Source: CAZEHO01 sp964511945 (GTDB taxonomy: Bacteria > Actinomycetota > Acidimicrobiia > Spongiisociales > UBA11373). From it: a stretch of DNA of 64,000 nucleotides. Below the pieces are notes generated by a model, which worked only from the letters and a program-made list of their open reading frames with translations, did not search any database and had not been told where the DNA came from. Made by a program: the position numbers and the translations under genes. This document shows positions 7,358 through 14,884 of this stretch, in pieces (position 1 is the first letter of the stretch; every line of letters begins with the position of its first letter). Location: contig CAZEHO010000004.1 in assembly GCA_964511945.1 (NCBI GenBank), forward strand, positions 62,001-126,000, written 5' to 3'.

Positions 7358-8329
7358 ATGCTTGAGATTCCCACCCGAATGAGCGCCCGGGTGCCGGACC
7401 GGACACCGGTCCGTCTGCCCATTCCGGCCGGATGGCTTCCGTGGCTGACGCCACTGCTCGGCATCGCCGCGGTCACGCTGATCGCCGTCGCCGATTGGTT
7501 CACCGGCCCCACCGTGTCGCTGGAGATGCTCTATGCGATCGCGGTAATGGCTGCTGCCTGGCTCGGCGGTGCCCGCCAGGGGATTCTGGCGGCGGGCGTT
7601 GCCGGCGCCGACAGCCTCGCGGCGCACGCCCTTCGGCTCGAACCGATCATGGTCACCCCCGGGACCCTGTGGAACGCCGGGACCCGGTTTACTGCCCTGG
7701 CTCTGATCGCCGCGGTCGTCGGACGGCTGCGGGCGGTCCTGCTCGAACAGCGGCACCACGCGATGACTGACCCCCTGACCGGTGCGCTGAATCGGCGGGC
7801 CTTCCAGATGGCAGCCGAGCGGGAGCGCCAACGCTCACGGCGGGAACACACTCCCCTGACACTCGCCTATCTGGACCTGGATGGGTTCAAGTCGGTGAAC
7901 GACCGGCTCGGGCACGCGGTGGGCGATGCGATGCTCACCCGCTTTGCCGACACGATCACCCGGACGATTCGCGGCAGCGACCTGCTGTGCCGCATCGGCG
8001 GAGATGAATTTACCGTGCTGCTCCCGGCGACCGATGCCCGCAGTGCGGTGGTCGTGCTCAACCGGATTCGCAGCGTCCTCGCCGAGCGCTGTGCCAGTTG
8101 CCCGGATCAGACGATGACGGCTTCGATCGGCATCGCCACGTTCCATGAGGCCCCCGAGACGGTCGGAGAGATGGTCGCCCAGGCCGACCGGCTCATGTAC
8201 CGGGCGAAGGCCAACGGCAAGGATCGGATCGTCGGATCGGTGATCTCGGGAAGTTGGCGTCGCTGGGGTGACCGGACCCGCGCCGATGCCGCAGGTGTCA
8301 GCGCCGATTTCCGGGCGATCTCCGGCTAG
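7358..8329 (+). CDS. Membrane-bound diguanylate cyclase (GGDEF)
   Basis: Makes cyclic di-GMP from two GTP. The 323-residue protein has an N-terminal membrane region of about four helices (residues 25-125), a short linker and a GGDEF domain starting at TDPLTGALNRRAF. The active-site motif GGDEF is intact (about 214-218). The inhibitory I-site RGSD sits five residues before it, so product inhibition is expected. The substrate-metal Asp of YLDLDGFKSVND is present, and ASIGIA and MYRAKANGKD complete the domain. No EAL domain is present. A 26-base palindromic structure directly precedes the start. The stop overlaps the convergent gene's stop by a few bases. Confidence 0.93.
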   Translation: MLEIPTRMSARVPDRTPVRLPIPAGWLPWLTPLLGIAAVTLIAVADWFTGPTVSLEMLYAIAVMAAAWLGGARQGILAAGVAGADSLAAHALRLEPIMVTPGTLWNAGTRFTALALIAAVVGRLRAVLLEQRHHAMTDPLTGALNRRAFQMAAERERQRSRREHTPLTLAYLDLDGFKSVNDRLGHAVGDAMLTRFADTITRTIRGSDLLCRIGGDEFTVLLPATDARSAVVVLNRIRSVLAERCASCPDQTMTASIGIATFHEAPETVGEMVAQADRLMYRAKANGKDRIVGSVISGSWRRWGDRTRADAAGVSADFRAISG

Positions 8330-8790
8330 CCGGCGGCGCGTCGCCGCCGCACCACTCCCACCACGAAAGCCACCAACGCCGCCACCAATGCGGCGGCCTT
8401 CACCGAGGCAAAAACGGTGGTGATGGCAGCCACCGCTCCGGACGGGTTCGTTGAATCCGAGAGCAGCACAAGGATGCCGACGTTCTCGAGCGCATCGCAC
8501 AGCGCCGCCAGTGGGGCCAACCAGACCAGCACGGATCCTGACCCGAGCGCCCAGCGAAGTGCGCCGGTAACCCCGAGGCCGAGCACCGCGATGAAGAGGT
8601 AGTCGACCGCCGTCTGGGCGCGAGCCGCCCCGAGGTCCCATCCGGCCATGGCTGCTGCAGCATTCTCGGAGCTGCCGGCGAACTCGAGGTCGAGAATCTC
8701 GGACCCCGGTGCGATCAACCCGAGCACGATGAATACCGCCACCGCAGCGGCCAGCAGGTACGGCCAGAACCGATCAACCCGATCGAGCAT
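8326..8790 (-). CDS. Four-helix membrane protein (hypothetical)
   Basis: 154 residues with four predicted membrane segments: YLLAAAVAVFIVLGLIAPG, a segment around DYLFIAVLGLGVTGAL, one around VLVWLAPLAALCDALENVG, and AALVAALVAFVVGVV ending in RRRRAAG. No family recognised. The ATG at 8790 gives a natural start; the same frame stays open further but runs through the divergent tad region. It is convergent with the diguanylate cyclase, the two TAG stops overlapping, and divergent from the pilus operon. Confidence 0.6.
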   Translation of the reverse strand: MLDRVDRFWPYLLAAAVAVFIVLGLIAPGSEILDLEFAGSSENAAAAMAGWDLGAARAQTAVDYLFIAVLGLGVTGALRWALGSGSVLVWLAPLAALCDALENVGILVLLSDSTNPSGAVAAITTVFASVKAAALVAALVAFVVGVVRRRRAAG

Positions 8791-8946
8791 GCCTGGAGTC
8801 TCGCGTGTTCGGGCCGGCCGTGCCCGGTGTCGCGAAATCCTCCGCTGACGGACCTCTTGAGACGCGGTGGCCGGAGTGATACGACGGTGCCATCCACCTG
8901 CCGCGGCGGCAGCGACTTCCCGTGGTGGACCCGGAGGAGGGAGACG

Positions 8947-9246
8947 CTGGACCCACTGCGGCACCCCGACCTGCAGCGGCTCGGCCGTGAGCTGCGGCGC
9001 CAGATGGACGACACACTCGACGCGGAACTCAACGCCGCCCGGGCGGCGGCCCGTCGCCGCCTGACGTTGCGAGATGCATTGCTGACCGCCGAGGACCGGC
9101 GGGAGGAGGTGGCGGTCTCGGCCACTGACGGCCAGGTGTACCGGGGCAACGTGATCGCAGTCGGCACCGACCACTGCGAACTCGAGGACGGACGGGTGAC
9201 CCGCCTCATCGCCATCGACCACATCGTCATGGTGAGGATCCGGTGA
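8947..9246 (+). CDS. Small hypothetical protein heading the Tad pilus operon
   Basis: About 99 residues. It has an acidic/basic amphipathic helix (GRELRRQMDDTLDAELNAAR) and a small beta domain with EVAVSATDGQVYRGNVIAV and CELEDGRVTRLIAIDHIVMV, resembling an Sm-like or barrel fold; no family named. Its stop overlaps the next gene's GTG as GTGA, which ties it to the pilus operon. The start is unsure: a CTG at 8947 has a strong GGAGGAGGGA upstream, the frame is open from 8827, and the first in-frame ATG is at 9004. Confidence 0.55.
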   Translation: MDPLRHPDLQRLGRELRRQMDDTLDAELNAARAAARRRLTLRDALLTAEDRREEVAVSATDGQVYRGNVIAVGTDHCELEDGRVTRLIAIDHIVMVRIR

Positions 9247-9827
9247 ACCGGTTCTCCCTGAACCGCCGAACCTTCCTGGGTGCCGGGCTGGCCGTCCTCG
9301 CCGCCGTCATGGTGATCGTCGTCACCAGGCCTCCGAGCACTGCGACGGTGCTGGTGGCAGGTGAGGACCTCGGCGCCGGGACATCGCTGGAGGTGGGATC
9401 GCTGGCCCTTCGCAACGTGTCCGACCTGGAAGGGCTGGTCGAGGCATCCGATCCGGCCGACTTCGCAGGGTGGTCCCTTGCCGCTCCGCTCAGCAAAGGG
9501 GAGCCGGTTCCACGATCACTCCTTAGAGTCGGGTCCCGCCGGTCGCACCCCGACGTGGTCGCACTGGCTCTCGATGAGGATCACGCTGTGCTCGGCGTGC
9601 TCGTCGCCGGCGATCTGGTCGACATCTACGTCACCACCACCGGAGAGGAAGTGTCGACCTCGCTCATCGCCACCCAGGTCTATGTGGTCGACGTCATCGC
9701 AGGAGACGACGGGTTCGGATCCAACCGCTCGGCCCGCCTACTGCTCGCCGCCGACAGGGAACTGGCCGCAACGATCATCGCCGCACTGCATGCCGGCAAC
9801 ATCGATCTGGTGCGGGTGGCCCGTTGA
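9243..9827 (+). CDS. SAF-domain pilus assembly protein, CpaB/RcpC-like
   Basis: 194 residues: a short basic start, one membrane helix (GAGLAVLAAVMVIVVT), then a SAF domain with VLVAGEDLGAGTSLEVG and LSKGEPVPRSLL, followed by a beta-rich part with VLGVLVAGDLVDIYV. CpaB/RcpC proteins belong to Flp pilus machines. It starts with GTG overlapping the previous stop and ends in TTGA overlapping the next start. In Gram-positive tad loci it probably stays at the membrane surface. Position in the operon supports the call. Confidence 0.8.
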   Translation: MNRFSLNRRTFLGAGLAVLAAVMVIVVTRPPSTATVLVAGEDLGAGTSLEVGSLALRNVSDLEGLVEASDPADFAGWSLAAPLSKGEPVPRSLLRVGSRRSHPDVVALALDEDHAVLGVLVAGDLVDIYVTTTGEEVSTSLIATQVYVVDVIAGDDGFGSNRSARLLLAADRELAATIIAALHAGNIDLVRVAR

Positions 9828-10867
9828 CTCCGGCCGTCGCCACCGTGCTGTCCGCCCGGGACTGGGAACACGAACTCGTCGCACTCGCCCGGGATAGCGC
9901 CGCCGTCCGGCTCGTGTTGCGGGCCTACCGGCCAGAAGAGGTCGACCAGGAGGCCGGGCAGATCGACGTCCTGGTGGCCGGAGCGGAGACCGCCTGGGTC
10001 ACACCGGCCAAGGTCGCTGCCTGGCGGCGCACCGGGCTGCGCATCGTCGGGGTGTATCCCCGCGGCGATCTCCCGGCACGCGACCGCCTGGCAGCCGGTG
10101 GAGCCGACGAGGTCATCCCCGACGACACTCCGGTCTCCGCCATCGTCCAGATGATCCGCCTCCTCAGGCCGAAGGCCGCCGCCCCGAGCAGATCGGCGGC
10201 CGCCCCCCCGGTCACAGTGGTGACCGGACCGCGCGGGGCCCCGGGCTGCACCGAGGTGGCGCTGAGCGTGGCCTGGACCTGGGCCCTCGAGGACGACGTG
10301 GTGCTCATCGACCTCGATGTGACGGCTCCATCCCTGGCCGTTCGACTGGGCCGGCCGCCCCGGCCCGACGTCACCGACGCCGCCGATGCCGTCCACACCG
10401 ACGGGAGGATCCCGGATGACATCGTGCAGCGTGCAGGTCCGCTGCGCCTGATCGTCGGATCCCACCGGCCGGGTGATGGGGTTCCGGCCGATCTGCTCCA
10501 CGACGTCGTCGTTGCGGCAACGGCGACCGGCCGGCGGGTAGTCATCGACGCCGGTCCCCGAGCCGCCGACGACCCGATCCTCAAGCACGCTCCCGACATC
10601 CTCCTGGTCGCCGAAGGGTCGCCGGTCGGGCTGGTTCGGGCTGCAGAACTGGTCGCAGGTTGGGTGGGGCCCCGGCCCCGCCTCATCCTGAACCGGGTAC
10701 ACGACCGGACCCGCGAGGACGTCACCGCCGCCGCCCGCCGCTGGACCGGCCTGGAGCCCTCGGTCGTGCTCCCGAACTTGCGGTCGGTCCCGTCTGCCGC
10801 CCGGCGCGCCATGGCACCGCACCGGAGCATGCGGCACCGGCTGCTCGCCATCGAGGCTCCGGCATGA
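9824..10867 (+). CDS. CpaE/TadZ-like ParA-family protein with altered P-loop
   Basis: 347 residues. An N-terminal receiver-like domain (VLVAGAETAWVTPAKVAAWR, LRIVGVYPRGD) is followed by a MinD/ParA-type domain. The usual KGGxGKT loop reads GPRGAPGCTEVALS, so both signature lysines are replaced. Downstream the fold is kept: VVLIDLDVTAPSLAVRLG, RLIVGSHRPGDGVP, VVIDAGPR and LLVAEGSPVGLVRAAEL. CpaE/TadZ places the pilus machine at the pole in other bacteria. It probably binds or senses nucleotide weakly, or not at all. The TTG start overlaps the previous stop; its stop overlaps the next ATG. Confidence 0.78.
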   Translation: MTPAVATVLSARDWEHELVALARDSAAVRLVLRAYRPEEVDQEAGQIDVLVAGAETAWVTPAKVAAWRRTGLRIVGVYPRGDLPARDRLAAGGADEVIPDDTPVSAIVQMIRLLRPKAAAPSRSAAAPPVTVVTGPRGAPGCTEVALSVAWTWALEDDVVLIDLDVTAPSLAVRLGRPPRPDVTDAADAVHTDGRIPDDIVQRAGPLRLIVGSHRPGDGVPADLLHDVVVAATATGRRVVIDAGPRAADDPILKHAPDILLVAEGSPVGLVRAAELVAGWVGPRPRLILNRVHDRTREDVTAAARRWTGLEPSVVLPNLRSVPSAARRAMAPHRSMRHRLLAIEAPA

Positions 10868-11877
10868 GCGACGACCGCCTCGGGTTCGTCGGCCCGCTCC
10901 TCGAGGACCCCACAGTCGAGGAGATCATCCTCCTCGGCGGGGGCCGCACATTCGTCGTCCGCAACGGATGCAAAACGCTGCTGCCCGAGGTCGCCGATCG
11001 GGCCACGATCAGGCGAATCGCCGACCAGCTCCTCAGTGGGACCGGCCGACGGGTCGATCTGGCGAACCCGATCGTTTCCGCTCAACTCCCCGACGGCAGC
11101 CGGGTGCACATCACCGGCCCCCCGGTGACCCACCCGGATCTGCTCAACATCCAGATCCGCAAATTCGTCCTCCGCGCGGTGGGACTCGACCACCTCATCG
11201 AGCAGGGCTCACTCACGGAACCGGCCGCCCAGGTGCTGCGCGATGCGGTGGCGTCGGAACAAACGATTCTGGTCGCCGGTGCTCCGGGTGCCGGGAAGAC
11301 CACACTCGTCAACTGCCTGCTCAACGAGGTTGCCCCGGATCGCCGCGTCGTCACCTGCGAAGAGGTCTTCGAAGTCCGCTCCGATCTGCCCGACATGACC
11401 CAGATGCAGACACGCCAGGCCGGCCTTGACGGTGGTGGCGAGATCACGCTGCGTGACCTGGTGAGGGAGTCACTGCGCCAGCGCCCGGATCGCATCGTCG
11501 TCGGCGAAGTGAGGGGTCCCGAGGCGCTCGACATGCTGATGGCGCTCAATGCAGGCTGCTCGGGGCTCGCCACACTCCATGCGAACTCGGCGGCCGATTC
11601 ACTGGAGAAGTTGGTCGGGTACTGCGTGCTGGCCGGGCAGAACATCTCGATGCCCTTCGTACGCCGAACCGTCGCCGCGGTCACCGATCTCGTCGTCTTC
11701 CTGCGACGCAACCCCCAGGGCCGGCTCATCGACGAGATAGCGGCCGTGGACGGTTCACCGAACGGCGAGGGGTTCTCCACCCGGCCGCTGTTCCGCCGCA
11801 CCGAGGGGCGGCTCCGCTGGACCGGAATCCGCCCCGAACCGTCCTCGCCGGCGCAGCGTCTGGAGCGGCCTGCGTGA
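10864..11877 (+). CDS. tadA: Tad pilus secretion ATPase TadA/CpaF
   Basis: Hexameric ATPase that powers pilin assembly. 337 residues with a complete core: Walker A VAGAPGAGKTTL, the Asp box around VVTCEEVFEVRSDLPD, Walker B DRIVVGEVRGPEALDML and the His box GCSGLATLHANS. The N-terminal domain is short (about 120 residues). Starts at ATG 10864 by ATGA overlap with the CpaE-like gene and ends in GTGA overlap with tadB. The long upstream extension of this frame is discarded. Confidence 0.95.
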   Translation: MSDDRLGFVGPLLEDPTVEEIILLGGGRTFVVRNGCKTLLPEVADRATIRRIADQLLSGTGRRVDLANPIVSAQLPDGSRVHITGPPVTHPDLLNIQIRKFVLRAVGLDHLIEQGSLTEPAAQVLRDAVASEQTILVAGAPGAGKTTLVNCLLNEVAPDRRVVTCEEVFEVRSDLPDMTQMQTRQAGLDGGGEITLRDLVRESLRQRPDRIVVGEVRGPEALDMLMALNAGCSGLATLHANSAADSLEKLVGYCVLAGQNISMPFVRRTVAAVTDLVVFLRRNPQGRLIDEIAAVDGSPNGEGFSTRPLFRRTEGRLRWTGIRPEPSSPAQRLERPA

Positions 11878-12680
11878 GATCGATCGCCGTGGTGGCGGCG
11901 GCATGTGCCGCGTGGACCCTCGCCGGCGGTGTTCTCCCACCGGCACCACATGTCACGATCGACCGTGGCCGCATGCACGAACTCCCGGTGGCTCTCGCAG
12001 CCGGGGTCATCGGCTTCGCCGCCTCCTTCGGTCTGAGCGGTGACCCGGTGATCGGACTCGCCGTCGGGTTCCTGGCGGCGGCGATTCCCCCGGTCGTCGT
12101 CGGATCCCGCCGGCGAGCCCGGGCACAGCGGACGGCCGACCGCTGGCCCGATTTCCTGGGCATCATGCAGGGGCACCTCGCCGGCGGCGCCACCGTCCCC
12201 GAGGCGACGATCGCCGCCGGCCGCCAGGTCAGCTCGGAGTTCGCCGTCCTCAGCAACCAGCTGGCCGAGGCCATGGCCGTGGGCCAGCCCTTCGCCGAAG
12301 CGCTGAACGAAGCGCGCCGCACTTGGGAGGATCCGCTCGCCGATCGTGTCCTCATGACCCTGGCGGCGGCCGCCGCAACCGGCGGACGAAACGTCGCCTC
12401 CACTCTCGGTGCCCTGGCCGCGTCGGTCTCCGACGAGCTGCGGCTCCGCCACACCCACGAAGCTTCACTCACCCAGCAACGACTGACGGCCTCGGTGGCG
12501 CTCTTCGCACCCTGGGTGCTGCTCATCCTGACCACGTCGACCAACCCGCAGGCCGCCGCCGCCCTGGCGCGGCCGACCGGCCGGCTCATCGTCCTCGGCG
12601 GCCTGGCGGCGACGTCCCTCGGCTACGTCCTTGCTCGCAGAACCGCCCGCCTGAGCGAACCACCCAGGGTGTTTCGATGA
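11874..12680 (+). CDS. tadB: Tad pilus inner-membrane platform protein TadB
   Basis: 268 residues of the T2SS-F/TadB type: two N-terminal membrane helices, a central cytoplasmic domain (RWPDFLGIMQGHLAGGATVP, AMAVGQPFAEALNEARR) and two C-terminal helices. TadB and TadC form the membrane platform on which TadA works. Start GTG overlaps the tadA stop; the stop overlaps the tadC ATG. Confidence 0.9.
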   Translation: MRSIAVVAAACAAWTLAGGVLPPAPHVTIDRGRMHELPVALAAGVIGFAASFGLSGDPVIGLAVGFLAAAIPPVVVGSRRRARAQRTADRWPDFLGIMQGHLAGGATVPEATIAAGRQVSSEFAVLSNQLAEAMAVGQPFAEALNEARRTWEDPLADRVLMTLAAAAATGGRNVASTLGALAASVSDELRLRHTHEASLTQQRLTASVALFAPWVLLILTTSTNPQAAAALARPTGRLIVLGGLAATSLGYVLARRTARLSEPPRVFR

Positions 12681-13462
12681 CCTTGCTCCTGGCAGGCATC
12701 ACCGCCGTCGCGGTGTACCTGCTGGCGACCAGGCGCTCCGATGGCCGTCTTGGAGACCGGCTCGCCTCTTACGTCATGGCGGAACGCAGTCCCGGACCCG
12801 CCGAACCCGGGACAGGGCCACGGATACCGGGCGACATCGTGCGTCGTGTCACCGCGGCAGGAGCCGGCGCGGTGATCGGCGCCCTGATCGGTCTCACCAC
12901 TCCGGCGGCCGGCGGTGCCCGCCCGGTGCTGGGGATGGCGCTCGCCGGGGCGGGGTCCGGATTCCTCGCAGTGAAGGTGGCCGCCACCCAGCGAGCCGAG
13001 GCCCGCCGCCGCACCCTCCGCCAGGAGCTACCGACGGTCGCCGACGCCCTCGCCCTCCACATCCAGGCGGGCGACCCGATCCCGACGGCCATCGCCCGAT
13101 TGTGTGCAGAGGCGGGAGGGGTCGTCGTCTCCGACCTCGAGCGGGTCCTCGTACGGCATCGATCCGGCACCGGGCTCGCCGAGGCCCTCGGCCGCTCTGC
13201 TCGGGCCGCGGAGCATCCCGACGCGGCGCGCCTCTATGAGGCGCTCGCCCACGCTCATCACACCGGGGGCCGCCTGGCAGATCGGCTCACCGCCCTGGCG
13301 CAGGACTTCCGGTCTGCGATCTCCCGCGATCTGGTGGCCGAAGGTGGCCGCCGCGCCCTCGCCACCTACGGCCCGATCCTGGCCCTGCAGATCCCGGTGA
13401 CCCTGCTCTTCCTCGTGTACCCGACGCTCGTCAGCCTCGGCGAGCTCTCTGCAACCCCATGA
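12677..13462 (+). CDS. tadC: Tad pilus inner-membrane platform protein TadC
   Basis: 261 residues with the same domain plan as TadB: N-terminal helices, GAVIGALIGL, then the cytoplasmic T2SS-F core (ELPTVADALALHIQAGDPIP, LYEALAHAHHTGGRLADR) and a C-terminal hydrophobic end (LALQIPVTLLFLVYPTLVSL). Starts at ATG 12677 overlapping the tadB stop. The stop is followed at once by the ribosome site of the pilin gene. Confidence 0.9.
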   Translation: MTLLLAGITAVAVYLLATRRSDGRLGDRLASYVMAERSPGPAEPGTGPRIPGDIVRRVTAAGAGAVIGALIGLTTPAAGGARPVLGMALAGAGSGFLAVKVAATQRAEARRRTLRQELPTVADALALHIQAGDPIPTAIARLCAEAGGVVVSDLERVLVRHRSGTGLAEALGRSARAAEHPDAARLYEALAHAHHTGGRLADRLTALAQDFRSAISRDLVAEGGRRALATYGPILALQIPVTLLFLVYPTLVSLGELSATP

Positions 13463-13477
13463 CGAAAGGAGACGACG

Positions 13478-13666
13478 ATGCTCGAAGCGCTGGTGCGTTT
13501 CACGATCTGGCTCGACGACGACGACCGCGGGGTCACCACAGTCGAGTGGCTGGGCATGGCGGCGATTGCGGTGCTCGTGATTGCGATGCTGCTGCCGCAG
13601 GTGAGGTCCGCATCAGGCAACCTGTGGAACACGATCGTGAACCAGCTCACCGGGTTCTTCAACTAG
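13478..13666 (+). CDS. Flp-type pilin
   Basis: 62-residue pilus subunit. A charged leader (FTIWLDDDDRG) ends in Gly and is followed by VTTVEWLGMAAIAVLVIAML, the class III prepilin pattern with Glu at mature position 5. The neighbour is Trp rather than the usual Tyr. The expected cut by prepilin peptidase is after that Gly; no prepilin peptidase (TadV) lies in the window. A strong AAAGGAG ribosome site precedes ATG 13478, which fits high expression of the major subunit. Confidence 0.9.
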   Translation: MLEALVRFTIWLDDDDRGVTTVEWLGMAAIAVLVIAMLLPQVRSASGNLWNTIVNQLTGFFN

Positions 13667-13683
13667 CCGCCGGAGGGGACCGC

Positions 13684-14040
13684 CAGGTCGGATCTGCGAT
13701 CGTCGATGGTGTCGCCGCCCTCGGAGTTGCTTTCCTCCTTCTGGTGCTCCTGCTGCAGATCGGCGTGGCAATGGCCGCTCGGGAATCCGCCCAAGCGGCC
13801 GTTGCCGGCGCCGCGAGGACTGCGGCCCGGCCCGGAGCGGACCTGGACGATATCGACCGCTCCCTCACCGCGCTGCTGGGCCGCACGGTTCCCGGGGCGC
13901 GCGACATCGCGGCGCAGGTGCGCCACCGCGACGAGCAGGCGGTCGCCGTCGCACAGATCAGGGTGACACCACCGGGTCCCGATTGGATGCCGATCGTCAT
14001 CCGGGTGAGCGCTCGAGCGGCTCTGGTGGTGCCGCCGTGA
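13684..14040 (+). CDS. TadE-like pilus protein with no canonical start codon
   Basis: Minor-pilin-like protein of about 118 residues: VGSAIVDGVAALGVAFLLLV is the TadE-type N-terminal membrane helix, followed by a soluble domain (TALLGRTVPGARDIAAQVR and TPPGPDWMPIVIRVSARAAL). The pilin gene's stop is at 13666, and a GGAGGGG ribosome site lies at 13672-13678, yet no ATG, GTG or TTG occurs in this frame before GTG 13744, which is inside the helix. The frame is open back to ATG 13459, but that stretch only overprints the pilin. The start given is therefore approximate. Its stop overlaps the next start. Confidence 0.65.
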   Translation, partial: QVGSAIVDGVAALGVAFLLLVLLLQIGVAMAARESAQAAVAGAARTAARPGADLDDIDRSLTALLGRTVPGARDIAAQVRHRDEQAVAVAQIRVTPPGPDWMPIVIRVSARAALVVPP

Positions 14041-14390
14041 GCCGTGGGAGCGCACTGCTCGAAGTACTCGTCATCGGAGCACTGATCGCCCTGGCGGTCG
14101 CTCAGGCTGCACTGGCGGCCGGCCGGCTCCACGCTGCAGGGGATCAAGCAACGGAAGCCGCGCAAGTTGCAGCCGCATGGGCCGCCAGGCATGGGAGCAC
14201 CGCCGACGCCGAGCGGGTCGCACGCGAGCTCGCCCCCGACGCCCGCCGGGTGCAGGCAACCCTCTCCGGCAACGAGATCACCGTCGTCGTGAAGATGGAA
14301 GTCGGTCTCATCGGCGGCGTGTGGCCGTCCCGTCTGGTCGCAGGGCGGGCAACCGCCCGCATCAGCACCTATCGGAGCAACCGTGAATGA
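14037..14390 (+). CDS. TadE-like minor pilin protein
   Basis: 117 residues: SRGSALLEVLVIGALIALAV is a prepilin-like N-terminal helix with Glu five residues in, then a helical soluble part (GDQATEAAQVAAAWAARHG) and a beta end (NEITVVVKMEVGLIGGVWP). GTG 14037 overlaps the previous stop as GTGA. Probably a pseudopilin or pilus-associated envelope protein. The call rests on N-terminus and context. Confidence 0.72.
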   Translation: MSRGSALLEVLVIGALIALAVAQAALAAGRLHAAGDQATEAAQVAAAWAARHGSTADAERVARELAPDARRVQATLSGNEITVVVKMEVGLIGGVWPSRLVAGRATARISTYRSNRE

Positions 14391-14781
14391 ACGAGGCACC
14401 GTGAGCCCCGTCCTGGTGCTCCTGCTCGCGGCCGGAGTCGCCGCGCTTGCCCTCGCCGTCGACCTGGGCCGGTTCGCCGCCGTCAACCGCGAGGTGGCAT
14501 ACGCCGCCGATGCCGGTGCCGAAGCCGGGGCCGGCCGGATCGACCAGGCGGCCGCCTACCGGGGAGAGATCGTCCTGGATCTCAGGGACGCGGAGCGGGT
14601 TGCCCGGCGCACCGTCCGGCGAGCCCGGGGCAGGTATGGACGCAACGTCGACGTGGGGGTCACACCCGACGTGATCTGTGTCACCGTGCACCGGATGTTC
14701 GAGCCCGGCCTGCTCCGCGCCTTTGGTGTCGGACCTCGGGAAGTGACGGCAACCTCGTGCGCCGCCCCTCGCGCCGGATAG
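14383..14781 (+). CDS. TadG/TadE-like helicase-secretion-neighbourhood protein
   Basis: 132 residues: ERGTVSPVLVLLLAAGVAAL is a hydrophobic start of the Flp-associated kind, followed by VDLGRFAAVNREVAYAADAG, which matches proteins of the putative Flp pilus-assembly TadG type and the related Rv3654c-like proteins found at the end of actinobacterial tad loci. The soluble part has one Cys pair (DVICVTV and TSCAAP). GTG 14383 overlaps the preceding gene by eight bases. It is the last gene of the operon; its TAG is shared with a possible diverged CTAG-type repeat. Confidence 0.7.
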   Translation: MNERGTVSPVLVLLLAAGVAALALAVDLGRFAAVNREVAYAADAGAEAGAGRIDQAAAYRGEIVLDLRDAERVARRTVRRARGRYGRNVDVGVTPDVICVTVHRMFEPGLLRAFGVGPREVTATSCAAPRAG

Positions 14782-14884
14782 AGGTGATAACCGGGGAGGT
14801 TGTCCCTGGCGGGATGGTGTGATCGGCTGATGTGGTGAGCCCTCCGACGAGACACGTCCCCGGCCGGCGTGAACCCAGCCGCTA
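14779..14884. repeat. Possible diverged third copy of the CTAG-bounded element
   Basis: This tail-to-tail gap runs from the TAG stop of the last tad gene to the TAG stop of the lacI-type gene. It contains a 21-base stretch (from 14856, ccccggccggcgtgaaccc) that is identical to part of the element at 58217-58381, at a similar distance from the CTAG end. The left end (tagaggtgataacc) is only loosely like the other copies, and the copy is short. It could also act as a two-way transcription end. Confidence 0.35.

Noticed and set aside
13459..13683. Use of ATG 13459 as the start of the TadE-like protein
   Set aside because: It would overprint the entire pilin gene with low-complexity basic sequence; kept only as a question in the findings.
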